DNA of 29,601 nt from an uncultured Chloroflexota bacterium (lineage in GTDB: Bacteria > Chloroflexota > Anaerolineae > Caldilineales > Caldilineaceae). The notes under the pieces were generated by a model that did not search any database, was not told where the DNA came from, and saw only the letters and a list, made by a program, of their open reading frames with translations. The stretch covers positions 1 through 29,601 of the forward strand of contig CAIRNL010000719.1 of assembly GCA_903879975.1 (NCBI GenBank). Reading direction: 5' to 3'. The translations under genes and the position numbers were made by a program. Positions 1-8,189 of the stretch are shown one piece after another. Numbering within the stretch: the stretch's first letter is position 1; each line of letters opens with the position of its first letter.

Positions 1-156
1 CTGAAAGCCCGGATCGCATGCCAGTAACTCTGCATCGTACTTTTCCGTGAGCTGTGCGCGCTGTGTCGCTTGCTGGCCCAACTTGCGCAGATCGCTGATA
101 GCCAATAAATCGTTCGTAGATGCCGCCTGCTCAATAGATTTGGCATCCCTTAGCAT
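1..156 (-). CDS. Unknown protein, N-terminal part, cut by the window edge
   Basis: An open minus-strand frame runs from an ATG at 156 through the left edge, giving 52 residues that begin MLRDAKSIEQAAS and are rich in Ala, Gln and Leu, probably helical. I do not recognise a family. An AGGG sequence about 9 bases before the ATG could serve as ribosome binding site. The frame stays open upstream to a TGA at 262-264, but no start codon occurs in that extension. The ATG overlaps the stop of a short, well-initiated ORF just upstream (150-245), so this gene may be translationally coupled, or the two may be pieces of one frameshifted gene. A plus-strand ORF covers the same bases but looks less protein-like. 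It lies downstream of the MscS gene on the same strand. Confidence 0.45.
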   Translation of the reverse strand, partial: MLRDAKSIEQAASTNDLLAISDLRKLGQQATQRAQLTEKYDAELLACDPGFQ

Positions 157-245
157 GATAAGCCCTGCAGCACCCTCTGACCAAGTGACGTTTGCTCCTG
201 GGGATCGTTCCCGTCGGGCATTCTCGCCGAAAACTGGATACGCAT
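150..245 (-). CDS. Possible 31-residue leader ORF behind the MscS gene
   Basis: An ATG at 245 follows a strong AGGAG box with 5 bases of spacing and lies about 20 bases after the MscS stop codon. It opens a 31-codon frame beginning MRIQFSARMPDGND that ends with TAA at 150-152. Its stop overlaps the ATG (154-156) of the next gene in an ATGCTAA arrangement. The good ribosome binding site is the main evidence for translation. It may be a small peptide coupled to the next gene, or the true N-terminus of that gene separated from it by a frameshift. No family is recognisable. Confidence 0.35.
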   Translation of the reverse strand: MRIQFSARMPDGNDPQEQTSLGQRVLQGLSC

Positions 246-265
246 CCTTGCTCCTGATCGGTCAG

Positions 266-1102
266 TTACTGTGCAGTTGGCTTCGTATGACCTTGCAGGT
301 GTATCTCCATCTGCGGGAAGGGGAGTGATATGCCGTTGTCGTCAAAGGCCAGTTTCACCTTCTCAGTGATGCTGAAGAAGACATCCCAGTAGTCGGCCGT
401 CTGCACCCAAGGACGCACAGCGAAGTCGACGCTGCTATCGGTCAACGCGCTGACGGCGATCAGCGGCGCCGGGTCGGCCAGGATGCGCGGCTCTTCAGCA
501 ACGATCTGGTGCAGGAGTTCCTTGGCTTGGCGCAAGTCATCGTCGTAACTGATGCCAAAGACCATGTCCACGCGTCGCGTTGGCAACGCCGAGTAGTTGA
601 TAATGGTGTTGCTGTAGATTGCGCCGTTGGGCACGATCACCGCGCGATTGTCCGGTGTGCATAGCGTGGATGTAAAGAGCGTGATGCTTTCTACGATTCC
701 GCTCGTCCCCGCCGCTTCGATGAAGTGGCCGATGGAGAAGGGGCGGAAGATGATCAGCAGCACCCCGGAGGCAAAATTCTTCATCGAATCCTGCAAGGCC
801 AGGCCAACGGCCAGACCCGCCGCACCGAGCAGTGCAATCAGTGCCGTGGTGTCGACACCCAGTTGGCTCAGAGCGGCGATGATGATGATGAACAGCAGCG
901 TCCAGCTCAGAATGTTGGATGCAAATCGGACAATCAGTTCGTCCAGTTGATTCATACGCATGTAGCGTTCGGTCAACCGTACGATCCAATTGACAAGAAA
1001 TCGCCCTGCGAAAAAGATGGCCAGAGCGAGACCGATCCGTAATCCCCACGTGATGACGAAATCCAGAGCCGGGCTACCAGTATTCAGGCTTTCTACAATC
1101 AT
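266..1102 (-). CDS. mscS: MscS-family mechanosensitive ion channel
   Basis: A small-conductance mechanosensitive channel of the inner membrane that opens under membrane tension to release osmolytes during hypo-osmotic shock. The 278 residues are close to the roughly 286 of E. coli MscS. Three hydrophobic segments lie near residues 15-38, 62-85 and 89-118; the third has the Gly/Ala-rich packing typical of the pore helix (LLGAAGLAVGLALQDSMKN). The following beta domain contains VPNGAIYSNTIINYS, and the C-terminus ends with the family-typical GISLPFPQMEIHL. The ATG at 1102 is chosen because AGGAG lies about 9 bases before it; an upstream ATG at 1234 would add 44 residues that do not resemble the family. 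It has no evident link with the polysaccharide genes. Confidence 0.93.
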   Translation of the reverse strand: MIVESLNTGSPALDFVITWGLRIGLALAIFFAGRFLVNWIVRLTERYMRMNQLDELIVRFASNILSWTLLFIIIIAALSQLGVDTTALIALLGAAGLAVGLALQDSMKNFASGVLLIIFRPFSIGHFIEAAGTSGIVESITLFTSTLCTPDNRAVIVPNGAIYSNTIINYSALPTRRVDMVFGISYDDDLRQAKELLHQIVAEEPRILADPAPLIAVSALTDSSVDFAVRPWVQTADYWDVFFSITEKVKLAFDDNGISLPFPQMEIHLQGHTKPTAQ

Positions 1103-1626
1103 GCTGGAATCTCCTGTTCCGTAGATACTGTTGCTGGAAAGAGCTGAACCATACCATCTGGAGGAGGCATGACGCCAACGCCGTATGCATCTCTTCGCTG
1201 CCATGTCTCGGGGCTGCGCTGCACGGCATGGCAATCGGCAATCTCCACTGGATCTCCAGAATAGCCATACCGACCCATTGCTCGGCCACGCTGGCCGCTA
1301 CATGCCGTCAGGCTTCGGCGTGGGAATGACGGATGCATGGAATGTGGATGGTGGCTACGGCATTTCACGCGGGACAAACACGGTCATCTTCACAAAGTGG
1401 AGTGCCCTGCACGGAAACGCGCCGGCAAAGCTGGCCGCTCCGCAAAAGTTGCACAGGGACGCGTGAGGCCGGAAGCGAGTGCCTTGCTATCACAGCAGGC
1501 CTGGCTTTTGCTGCGCGCCGTGATCGGTGGTATCGTGCATTCTTGTGGCATACTGCTGCTGCCCCCTCCCCTTGTTACCAGTCGGAAGCACAGCTCAGCG
1601 CCGGGCTGTGGCACAGGAGGAACTTT
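1103..1626. other. Long intergenic region between divergent genes
   Basis: About 520 bases separate the divergent MscS and SH3-protein genes. Several short ORFs cross it in different frames but none has a convincing ribosome binding site or protein-like composition. Promoters for both genes should lie here. One weak candidate for the SH3 gene is TTGCTG at 1508-1513 and TATCGT at 1531-1536 with a 17-base spacer; the match to consensus is poor, so it is only a suggestion. I see no tRNA, terminator or tandem repeat. Confidence 0.5.
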
Positions 1627-2553
1627 GTGTTGGAAGGAAGAACGATGCCTCGATTGTCCACCCGCCGCATAGCCCGCCTTGCAGTGCTCTGCCTGCTCGC
1701 TACTTTGCTGCTCGCAGCGTTGCCGGCTGCACAGGTGCTGGCTGCACCCGCTGCACAGGAGTCATCGTCTGGTTTTCTTGTCTTTGGCGGCACCGTCGTC
1801 AACGCGCCTCGTCTCAATGTGCGCGATGCGCCGACGACCAGCGGCCGTATCCTGGGTAAGCTGCCCGCAGGGACGCGCGTCGCCGTTGTCGGCCGCAGCG
1901 GTAACTGGTTCCTGATTCGCTTCCCAACTGCACCCGTAGGGCTGGCATGGACCAGCTCCAGCTACATCCAGATGGACGGCCAGCCTGCGCCTGTTGTTGC
2001 CCAGCCCACCCCGGCGCCCCAGCGCACGATGGCCGCACAGTCGCCTACATCCCAGACCGATGTGCCCACATTGCCCAATATCCAGGTTGACCCACCCAAT
2101 CTCATCGAATTCAACGATGGTATTTTCCGTTGGCAGTGGTATGGTGACATGGGTCAGCTTGACGGCGTCGACTGGTACACCGATATTCTGATCTTCAACA
2201 AGGGCGAAACGCTGCCCTATCGCACGCTCGTCGCTGAGCCGGGGCAGGTGGGGCGCGACGGTCCCTTCTTTGTATGGGGACATGGGCAATTCCGCCCACA
2301 GTGCAACACCGAGGCCATCGCCCGCATTGCCGTACGCTCGAACGGCCAGTATCTTGGCTGGGTCTCCGCTTCCAGTGCCCCCATCGTCGTAGGTCCCCAG
2401 TGCAGCTCTGGTGGCGGTGACGGGAGCAGCTCGGGCGGCGGTGGGAGCGATGGTGGGAACGGTGGTGGCAATGACGTTACGCTTCCGCCTGACGATTTGA
2501 TCGATTGCTCCAATCCGGATTACGCCAATCTGCCCCAATGTGGTGGGGGATAA
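1627..2553 (+). CDS. Secreted SH3-domain (SH3b) protein with glycine-rich tail
   Basis: Probably exported and involved in binding cell-wall or envelope material; the ligand is unknown. In the 308-residue product, residues 7-40 form a signal peptide (several Arg, then a Leu/Ala-rich core, ending near AQVLAAPAAQ). Residues about 57-117 match bacterial SH3 type 3 (PRLNVRDAPTTSGRILGKLP, then RVAVVGRSGNWFLIRF). A Pro/Gln/Thr linker follows, then an approximately 110-residue domain containing FRWQWYGDMGQLDGVDWYTD and a later Cys, which I cannot name. A Gly/Ser-rich stretch and a final segment with two Cys (DCSNPDYANLPQC) end it. GTG at 1627 is preferred because AGGAGG sits 6 bases upstream; the ATG at 1645 is the alternative. 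Confidence 0.82.
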   Translation: MLEGRTMPRLSTRRIARLAVLCLLATLLLAALPAAQVLAAPAAQESSSGFLVFGGTVVNAPRLNVRDAPTTSGRILGKLPAGTRVAVVGRSGNWFLIRFPTAPVGLAWTSSSYIQMDGQPAPVVAQPTPAPQRTMAAQSPTSQTDVPTLPNIQVDPPNLIEFNDGIFRWQWYGDMGQLDGVDWYTDILIFNKGETLPYRTLVAEPGQVGRDGPFFVWGHGQFRPQCNTEAIARIAVRSNGQYLGWVSASSAPIVVGPQCSSGGGDGSSSGGGGSDGGNGGGNDVTLPPDDLIDCSNPDYANLPQCGGG

Positions 2554-2638
2554 TAAGGCCTGTGGCAATCACTGTCTCAAACGAACCAATGCAGTAACAG
2601 TAGAGATTTCCTAGAATTTCCCCGGAGGCAATCCACCG

Positions 2639-2950
2639 ATGTCACTAAGAAAACATGATGCTGAGGCACCTGCGTCCATTCGACTGCGTGGCAGCCTGGA
2701 AGTCTCTGGTCTCTGGTTTGAAGGTGTATATGCCACTGTCGATCGCGCAGCCAGTCTCGCCAATATGGCAACAGTCGGTCACTTGTACCTGGATGAGGCC
2801 AGCGCTGGCATGCTGGCACCGTTGACTGGGCAACCCGCCTTGCTTACCATCGGTGATGCCCTGCAGATAGATGTCGCTTTTGCCCCCGACCCGTTGCGCC
2901 CTGGCCGTTTCACCTTTCATGCACTGCCTATCTCGCCTGGCGCAGAATAA
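2639..2950 (+). CDS. Small unknown protein, 103 residues
   Basis: No family is recognised. The product begins MSLRKHDAEAPASIRLRG, has no signal peptide or membrane segment, and shows alternating hydrophobic stretches compatible with a small beta-rich cytoplasmic fold. A GGAGG box about 10 bases before the ATG supports the start. It follows the SH3-protein gene by 85 bases on the same strand and may be co-transcribed. It converges on the minus-strand gene at 3035. Confidence 0.65.
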   Translation: MSLRKHDAEAPASIRLRGSLEVSGLWFEGVYATVDRAASLANMATVGHLYLDEASAGMLAPLTGQPALLTIGDALQIDVAFAPDPLRPGRFTFHALPISPGAE

Positions 2951-2953
2951 TCT

Positions 2954-3036
2954 AAAAAGCGTGCCCCCTCCCCAAAAAGAGTTCAGAAAAACCGTGTGAT
3001 TTGTGGGAGAACGCTATCGAAGCATGCGCGCTTTTT
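2954..3036. terminator. Possible bidirectional terminator between convergent genes
   Basis: AAAAAGCGTGC at 2954-2964 pairs with GCGCGCTTTTT at 3026-3036 (one G-U type mismatch), giving an A-tract/T-tract bounded inverted repeat between two converging genes. The loop is about 61 bases, which is long for an intrinsic terminator, and the right arm overlaps the stop codon of the minus-strand gene. The location is right, the structure is weak. Confidence 0.25.
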
Positions 3037-3316
3037 ACTCTTCTAACGCCAGCGTGTAAGACTGAAAGACCTTGTTGTTCGTGTCGCGCACGAAAAGCAC
3101 CATCTGCCGATTATCCATCGCACGGCGATATTGCATCTCGATCTGGCGACGCGACGGCGCATCGAGCAGCAGCACGAATTCTTCGTACGGATAGGCGTGG
3201 ATAACTGACTCCTGCACATCCACCAACATGATGGGGCGCCGCTCGGCATAGTGGTTGTAGGTGTCCGCAATGGATGGCCATTGCTCCTTGATGAGTTCGA
3301 GATAGGGGTCCTGCAT
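3035..3316 (-). CDS. Small unknown protein, 93 residues, last gene of the polysaccharide strand
   Basis: Not recognised. The sequence begins MQDPYLELIKEQWPSI and is a soluble, charged protein with mixed helix and strand character (PIMLVDVQESVIHAYPYEEF; QMVLFVRDTNNKVFQSYTL). GGGAG about 9 bases before the ATG at 3316 supports this start; the longer frame to 3391 would run into the upstream gene. It lies 35 bases after the MraY/WecA-like gene, so it is probably the last gene of that transcript. There is no sign of a catalytic motif. Confidence 0.65.
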   Translation of the reverse strand: MQDPYLELIKEQWPSIADTYNHYAERRPIMLVDVQESVIHAYPYEEFVLLLDAPSRRQIEMQYRRAMDNRQMVLFVRDTNNKVFQSYTLALEE

Positions 3317-3351
3317 GGTCGATTGCTCCCGTGTGAACGTGTACACTCCTG

Positions 3352-4374
3352 CTACGGGCGGATGCCACCGCGACGGAACTCCATCCACCACAGGGCACTT
3401 GCGCCTAGAGCGCTGATTGCGCAGGCCAGGACGACCGCCTCGCCCAAGGTAGCCTGCGAGACAAAGACAGCCGCCGTGCCCAGCGCACAGCAGATCAGGT
3501 AACAGACAAGCACAGCCTCACGTTTGCTGCCAAGGACGTGGGCAAGTCGATGGCTGACGTGATCTTTGCCAGGCGTCGTCAGCGGGTTTTTGCCACGGCG
3601 CAGCCGGCTGACAAAGACCAGCGTGGTGTCGAAAATGGACAACCCCAGCACGAGTAGAGGAATCATCCAGGTGACGGTGACGCTGTTGCTCGGAAAACGC
3701 AGTTTGATTGCCACCGCAGCTAGCATGAAGCCCAGGAAGAGGCTGCCCGCATCTCCCATGAAGATGTGAGCTGGGTTCCAGTTGTAAACCAGGAATCCGG
3801 CACATGCCCCCGCCAAAGCAGCAGCCAGCGCACCAACTAGATATTGGTCGCTCATGGCCGCCAACAGCGTGAAGTAGATGGCTCCGATCATGGCGACACC
3901 GCCGCTCAGGCCATCCATGTTGTCGAGCAGGTTGAGCGCATTCGTGATGCCGACAACCCAGACGAGCGTCAGTCCAACGTCCAGCCAGCCACCAAAGAGC
4001 TGAATCTGTACGCCGGAGTAGACGAGCAGGCCGGCTGCCATCAACTGGCCCAGTAGTTTGACGGAGCTGCCCAAACCCTTACGGTCATCCAGCACGCCCA
4101 TGAAGATCATCAGCGTCGCGCCCGCCAAGATGCCAACGGTCTGGTTGACGTAGTCACGGTCGCCAAGGAAGAGCAGGACGAGAATAAAGGCCACGTAAAT
4201 GGCGGCGCCGCCCAGCAAAGGGACGGGCGATGCGTGAATCTTGCGGGCAGCGGGCTTGTCAACCATCCCTGTTTGCAGGGCAAGCCGGCGCATGAGTGGC
4301 GTTATACCAACTGCCAACAACAACGCACTGGCCCCAATCAGAATGAAGGCCGCAACCGGCAGCGAGTCGGGCAT
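3352..4374 (-). CDS. MraY/WecA-family polyprenyl-phosphate sugar-1-phosphate transferase
   Basis: Transfers a (N-acetyl)hexosamine-1-phosphate from a UDP-sugar to undecaprenyl or a related polyprenyl phosphate, the committing step of lipid-linked glycan assembly. The 340-residue polytopic protein has the expected landmarks: DKPAARKIHASPVPLLGG from residue 39, the metal-site pair D96-D97 in GVLDDRKGL, NALNLLDNMDGLSGG near 145-160, NWNPAHIFMGDAGSLFLGF, and a late cytoplasmic loop with GKDHVSHRLAH. The His-rich loop is of the WecA/TagO/RgpG kind, which favours a glycan initiator over peptidoglycan MraY. Only 4 bases separate its ATG from the stop of the ligase-like gene, so translation is probably coupled. 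The sugar it uses cannot be read from the sequence. Confidence 0.9.
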   Translation of the reverse strand: MPDSLPVAAFILIGASALLLAVGITPLMRRLALQTGMVDKPAARKIHASPVPLLGGAAIYVAFILVLLFLGDRDYVNQTVGILAGATLMIFMGVLDDRKGLGSSVKLLGQLMAAGLLVYSGVQIQLFGGWLDVGLTLVWVVGITNALNLLDNMDGLSGGVAMIGAIYFTLLAAMSDQYLVGALAAALAGACAGFLVYNWNPAHIFMGDAGSLFLGFMLAAVAIKLRFPSNSVTVTWMIPLLVLGLSIFDTTLVFVSRLRRGKNPLTTPGKDHVSHRLAHVLGSKREAVLVCYLICCALGTAAVFVSQATLGEAVVLACAISALGASALWWMEFRRGGIRP

Positions 4375-4378
4375 AAGG

Positions 4379-7300
4379 TTATGAACCGCCTGCCTGCTGG
4401 AGTAAGGCATCGATCGCCGCCTGCTGATCAGCCGGCGCCAGCGCTTTTGCCTGCTGCAATAGGGTGACCGCCTCGTTGCTCCGCCCGAGGCCCAGGAGAG
4501 CCATGCCGGCGTTGACCGCATACTGGAAGTTGTTGGGGTCGAGCACCATGAGGCTTTGGGCAATCTGTAGGGCGTTGGTATTGTCTCCCTGAGCCGCATA
4601 GAGTGTATTCAGCGTCTGCAGTGTGACGGCGTCATTGGGATCGATCTGGCGAATCGCCTCCAATTCGGCAATCAACGCAGCTGTGTCGCCCTGGCGCTGG
4701 TAGAGTTCGGCGGCAAGCTGATGCATCACTTTCAGATCGTCCAGACTGTTCTGCGCCGCAGCCAGTCCCTGGCGCGTCAACTCGAGCGCCTTGTCCACAT
4801 CGCCCTGATCCCTGGCGATGATGGCCAGGTTGCGCAGCGCCGCAACGTTGCCTGGCAAGATTTCCAACAGGCGTTCGTTCGCCTCGGCTGCAGCCTCCAG
4901 GTTGCCCCGTCTCGCCTCGATAACGCCCAGATAGCTCAGCAATTGCCCTGTGGCCTGCGGATTGTTGTTGGCTGTGAGGGTCTCGATGCCCTTGTTGAGA
5001 ATATCGATCAGTTTGTCGATCTGGCCAGTGCGCTCAAGGAAATCTGCCAACAAGAGATAGGTCTGATCAAAGAGCTGGTCGATAGCCAGGCTCTGTTCGT
5101 AAGAGGCCAGTGCCTGCTCGGTGTCGCCAGTAGCCGCCAGCGCATTGCCGCGTTCGTTCCAGAGATGTGCAGCATTGGGGCTGAGCGTCAACGCCGTATC
5201 GTACATGTCGACACTTTCGCTGAGCCGCTCGGTGCGCACCGTGACATCGTCGGCTGCCAGATCGGCCCAGGTGCGGTAGAGACGTGCCAGGTTGGCAGTG
5301 TGATCGGTGTTGAGCGGATTGACGCGCTGCGCCTCGATCAGCACAGTCTCCGCTGCACGCAGTAAGTCGTCACGCCCCAACGTAGCCACTGTATCTGGCG
5401 AGAGGGTAAGTACGTCGCCCAACGTCAGTGTAGCCGCTAGCGACGTCGTGCCTTGTACGGGGGCCTGCTTGGCTTGTTCGAGCAGTGCCCGGCCGAGGAA
5501 GAGCATGTAATGATCCTCGGTCTGGCGGGTCGCCAGCGCGCGCTTGTAGAGTTCTACGCTGCTCAGCCAGTTCCCCTGGCTGTCGAACTGCTGGCCTTGC
5601 TTGTAGACGATGTCGGCCTTGACCAGGTTGACATTGACCGTATCGATCAGGAAAACTGCCAGGGCTACACCCGCAACGCCCGTCGCCGCCGCTGCCCAGA
5701 CCCTGCCGATGGCTGGCAGCGCGCGCTCGCGCAAGGCCGGCCAGGCAAAGACAGTGGCCGCAGCAAGTATCCAGCTGGCTACGATGAAGGTATAGAAGCC
5801 AAAGTGACCACCGACGCGCTCCAGTTGCAGATTGAGAAATTCTTGATTGGTGATGCCCGGTGTGGCTACTATCGGCGCCAGGCGCATGCCCTGGAACAAC
5901 CCGTAGAGGAGCCAAATTCCCCACACAACGAGCGCATGCAGACCCAGCCCGGTCCACCACCAGCGCGTGGTTGGCGCACGCCGCTGACTCAACGATTCTT
6001 CAACCAGGCCGACGATGGCGGCCACCAGCCAGGTAAAAAGCATGAGCGTAAAGACGGGCGGGATCAACGCACTCTTGGGCCGGACAAAGACGCTCTCGAA
6101 GAGCACGCTGCCGGGATTGGCCAGGCCGTTGGCATTGGTCGAATAGATATAGACGAAGGTCAGGAAAACCAGGACGTCGATCATGACGGTCCTGGGCAGC
6201 CGTGCAGCAGTAGAGATCACGGAGCGCCGCCGCGGGATTTGCACCGGACGCCCTGCTTGCTTGCCGCGCTTGCCGCTTGGCGCTATGGGTTCCGGCGCTG
6301 TTTCCTCGGCGACTAGCGCCAGTTCGGCAGGTTTGACAGCCAGCTGGCGCATGCCGATGAGCATGAGCACAGCTGTGAAGACCCAGAAAGTCGTACGCGT
6401 GGCGCCGATAGCAATACCAAAGTGAATTTCCAGGTAATGGCCTGCCAGCGCTGCAAGCAGCGTAATGATGAGCATCTGGCGTGGCATGTCACTGCGGTCC
6501 GGCTGCTCGCCGGCATGGAGGAAGGCTGCCACCGCCGTGTAAAGACCAAAGCCGACAATGATGCCAAAAGGCAAGCCCAGCCCTATCATACGCATCTGCC
6601 ATCCATCCGCTGCCATGAATGCCAGAGAGCCGCCGATGGCTGTCAGCGCCACGAACGCGCTGAAGAGCACGTTGTCACGCCGGCCATGCAACAGGCCGAG
6701 CCAGCGCAGTGCCCAGTAGAAGACGGAGACAAAGAGTGCAATGTAGCCGATGAAACCCAGCAACCCGGTGATGACAATGCTGTCCCAGGCTTCGTTGTGT
6801 GAGCGATCGGGGCTGGCGTTGCGTGCCTCGACATGTGCCAGTGCGGGTGGATAGAAGCGGTTGAAAGCCACCCACATGGTCTCGGGACCGTAGCCAATCA
6901 GGGGACGCAGGGTGTTCACGGTATCCTGGCTGCCGTCGGGGAAGATCAGTGGCTCGTGCGGCAGCAACATCTCGGACGCACCGCCCCAGATGAGCGTGCG
7001 CACTCTGCCTGTGCCGGACTCCGTGTTGAACAGATCGACGAAACGACCTACGTAGGGAGTGTGTTTCAAGAAACTCATTTGGGGCACAAAGTTGGCAGCC
7101 ACCACGAAAAGCACGACAGCAACAACACTGCCGACGGCGATGGCTAGCAAAATGCGGAAGTAGCGCGGCCGCACTGCGCTGACGGTCAGCAGGGCAAAGA
7201 GGAAGATACCTGGCAGCCAGCCGAGCCATGGGCCGCGACTTTGTGTCCAAACGATGGCGATCGTCTGTACCAGCAGCACGAAGAGATAGGCCCCGCCAGC

Positions 7301-8017
7301 CAACGATGCCTGCCAATCCTGCTCGTCGGCGTTGATCGGCTTGCCGATCCCCATGAGGCGCACGAAGCTCGTAAAAACCCGCTCCAGCGTCAGAAAGAAG
7401 GCCATGATCAGGTACGCACCCAGGAAGATGGCGTTGCCGGCGTTGGCAGCCACGCGCGTCTGGACGTCGCCGCCCCACGGCAGTGGGTCAAGCCCGGCAT
7501 GCTGGATGACGCCGTAGATGGCAATGGGCAGGCTGGTAATAATGACGGCATGTTGGAAGCGGCGCAACTGGCTGGCGCTGCGCAGGGTTGCTGCTGCCAA
7601 TCCACCGATGGTCACGTAGGCCAGGAAGCTATAGGTTCCCTGTAGCCGCTGATAGGAGCCAAACCAACTCACAAAGCCGGCCACGCTGAAGAGCGTGCTG
7701 ACGAGGTAGGCCACAATGACGAGCAGCACGGGCCAAACAAAGGGATTCTTGACAAAGCCGCGCCAGTTACCGCCGGAGGGTAGATCGCCAGCTGCCAGAT
7801 TGGCGGCCGGCAACCAGGCATAGCCGCCGTTCGCAACCTTGATCAGCCAGGCGGCGATCATGATCAGTGCGATCGAGCGCACCAGGCTGATCTTGTCCGG
7901 TTCGAAGACGCGGCTGGAAAAGACGTTGAAGAAGAGCGGGGCGACGACCAGGGCCGCCAGCCAGCCAGCTTCGAGCACGGCGTCGCACCATCGGTCTAGT
8001 TTCGTTCGATCGCTCAT
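4379..8017 (-). CDS. O-antigen ligase/polymerase-like membrane protein with TPR C-terminus
   Basis: A 1212-residue polytopic membrane protein, probably transferring or polymerising lipid-linked glycan on the outer face of the membrane. Hydrophobic segments begin near residue 17. The Wzy_C-type core includes SRGPWLG at 260-266, GYGPETMW at 375-382 and DRSHNEAWD around 404-411, whose His matches the conserved ligase-family periplasmic His. More membrane segments follow to about residue 780, and from about 790 to the end there are tandem TPRs (for example NAAHLWNERGNALAATGDTE). ATG at 8017 follows a TTG at 8020; the GAGG box lies 10 bases before the TTG and 13 before the ATG, so either may be used. 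WaaL and Wzy share this fold, so ligase versus polymerase is undecided. It is about three times the length of a plain ligase. Confidence 0.85.
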   Translation of the reverse strand: MSDRTKLDRWCDAVLEAGWLAALVVAPLFFNVFSSRVFEPDKISLVRSIALIMIAAWLIKVANGGYAWLPAANLAAGDLPSGGNWRGFVKNPFVWPVLLVIVAYLVSTLFSVAGFVSWFGSYQRLQGTYSFLAYVTIGGLAAATLRSASQLRRFQHAVIITSLPIAIYGVIQHAGLDPLPWGGDVQTRVAANAGNAIFLGAYLIMAFFLTLERVFTSFVRLMGIGKPINADEQDWQASLAGGAYLFVLLVQTIAIVWTQSRGPWLGWLPGIFLFALLTVSAVRPRYFRILLAIAVGSVVAVVLFVVAANFVPQMSFLKHTPYVGRFVDLFNTESGTGRVRTLIWGGASEMLLPHEPLIFPDGSQDTVNTLRPLIGYGPETMWVAFNRFYPPALAHVEARNASPDRSHNEAWDSIVITGLLGFIGYIALFVSVFYWALRWLGLLHGRRDNVLFSAFVALTAIGGSLAFMAADGWQMRMIGLGLPFGIIVGFGLYTAVAAFLHAGEQPDRSDMPRQMLIITLLAALAGHYLEIHFGIAIGATRTTFWVFTAVLMLIGMRQLAVKPAELALVAEETAPEPIAPSGKRGKQAGRPVQIPRRRSVISTAARLPRTVMIDVLVFLTFVYIYSTNANGLANPGSVLFESVFVRPKSALIPPVFTLMLFTWLVAAIVGLVEESLSQRRAPTTRWWWTGLGLHALVVWGIWLLYGLFQGMRLAPIVATPGITNQEFLNLQLERVGGHFGFYTFIVASWILAAATVFAWPALRERALPAIGRVWAAAATGVAGVALAVFLIDTVNVNLVKADIVYKQGQQFDSQGNWLSSVELYKRALATRQTEDHYMLFLGRALLEQAKQAPVQGTTSLAATLTLGDVLTLSPDTVATLGRDDLLRAAETVLIEAQRVNPLNTDHTANLARLYRTWADLAADDVTVRTERLSESVDMYDTALTLSPNAAHLWNERGNALAATGDTEQALASYEQSLAIDQLFDQTYLLLADFLERTGQIDKLIDILNKGIETLTANNNPQATGQLLSYLGVIEARRGNLEAAAEANERLLEILPGNVAALRNLAIIARDQGDVDKALELTRQGLAAAQNSLDDLKVMHQLAAELYQRQGDTAALIAELEAIRQIDPNDAVTLQTLNTLYAAQGDNTNALQIAQSLMVLDPNNFQYAVNAGMALLGLGRSNEAVTLLQQAKALAPADQQAAIDALLQQAGGS

Positions 8018-8120
8018 CAAGATTTGGTATCCTCGTCGTAGTTGCTTGGGTCACTCCCCGGAACCTGACTACTCGGCGCGCATAGGCCCGCGGCTCCTGA
8101 GATGACGAGATCGTAGTGCA

Positions 8121-8149
8121 ATGCTATCGCATGCCATGCAGTGGGTCAA
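8121..8149 (-). promoter_or_regulatory. Sigma-70-like promoter before the ligase-like gene
   Basis: On the minus strand, TTGACC (8144-8149) and TAGCAT (8121-8126) are separated by exactly 17 bases. The first differs from the -35 consensus at one base and the second from the -10 consensus at two. It lies in the only large gap (172 bases) inside the gene block, about 100 bases before the ligase-like start, which leaves a long untranslated leader. It suggests that the ligase-like gene, the MraY/WecA-like gene and the 93-residue gene form a separate transcription unit. Confidence 0.5.
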
Positions 8150-8189
8150 AATGGCAGCCCGGCAGGGCGCAGAAGTGCGTGTTGCTCGT

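Noticed and set aside
47..328. Plus-strand ORF of 93 residues at the left edge
   Set aside because: No ribosome binding site, Cys/Ser-rich composition, and it overlaps the end of the MscS gene and a more protein-like minus-strand frame.
1762..2568. Long minus-strand ORF opposite the SH3-protein gene
   Set aside because: Arg/Ala-rich antisense frame produced by GC-rich codons of the real gene; no recognisable domain.
5453..6316. 287-residue plus-strand ORF inside the ligase-like gene
   Set aside because: Antisense shadow in a high-GC coding region; composition rich in Gln, Asp and Arg with no domain.
6675..7478. 267-residue minus-strand ORF in another frame of the ligase-like gene
   Set aside because: Same-strand alternative frame, Arg/His/Cys-rich; the membrane protein frame is clearly the real one.
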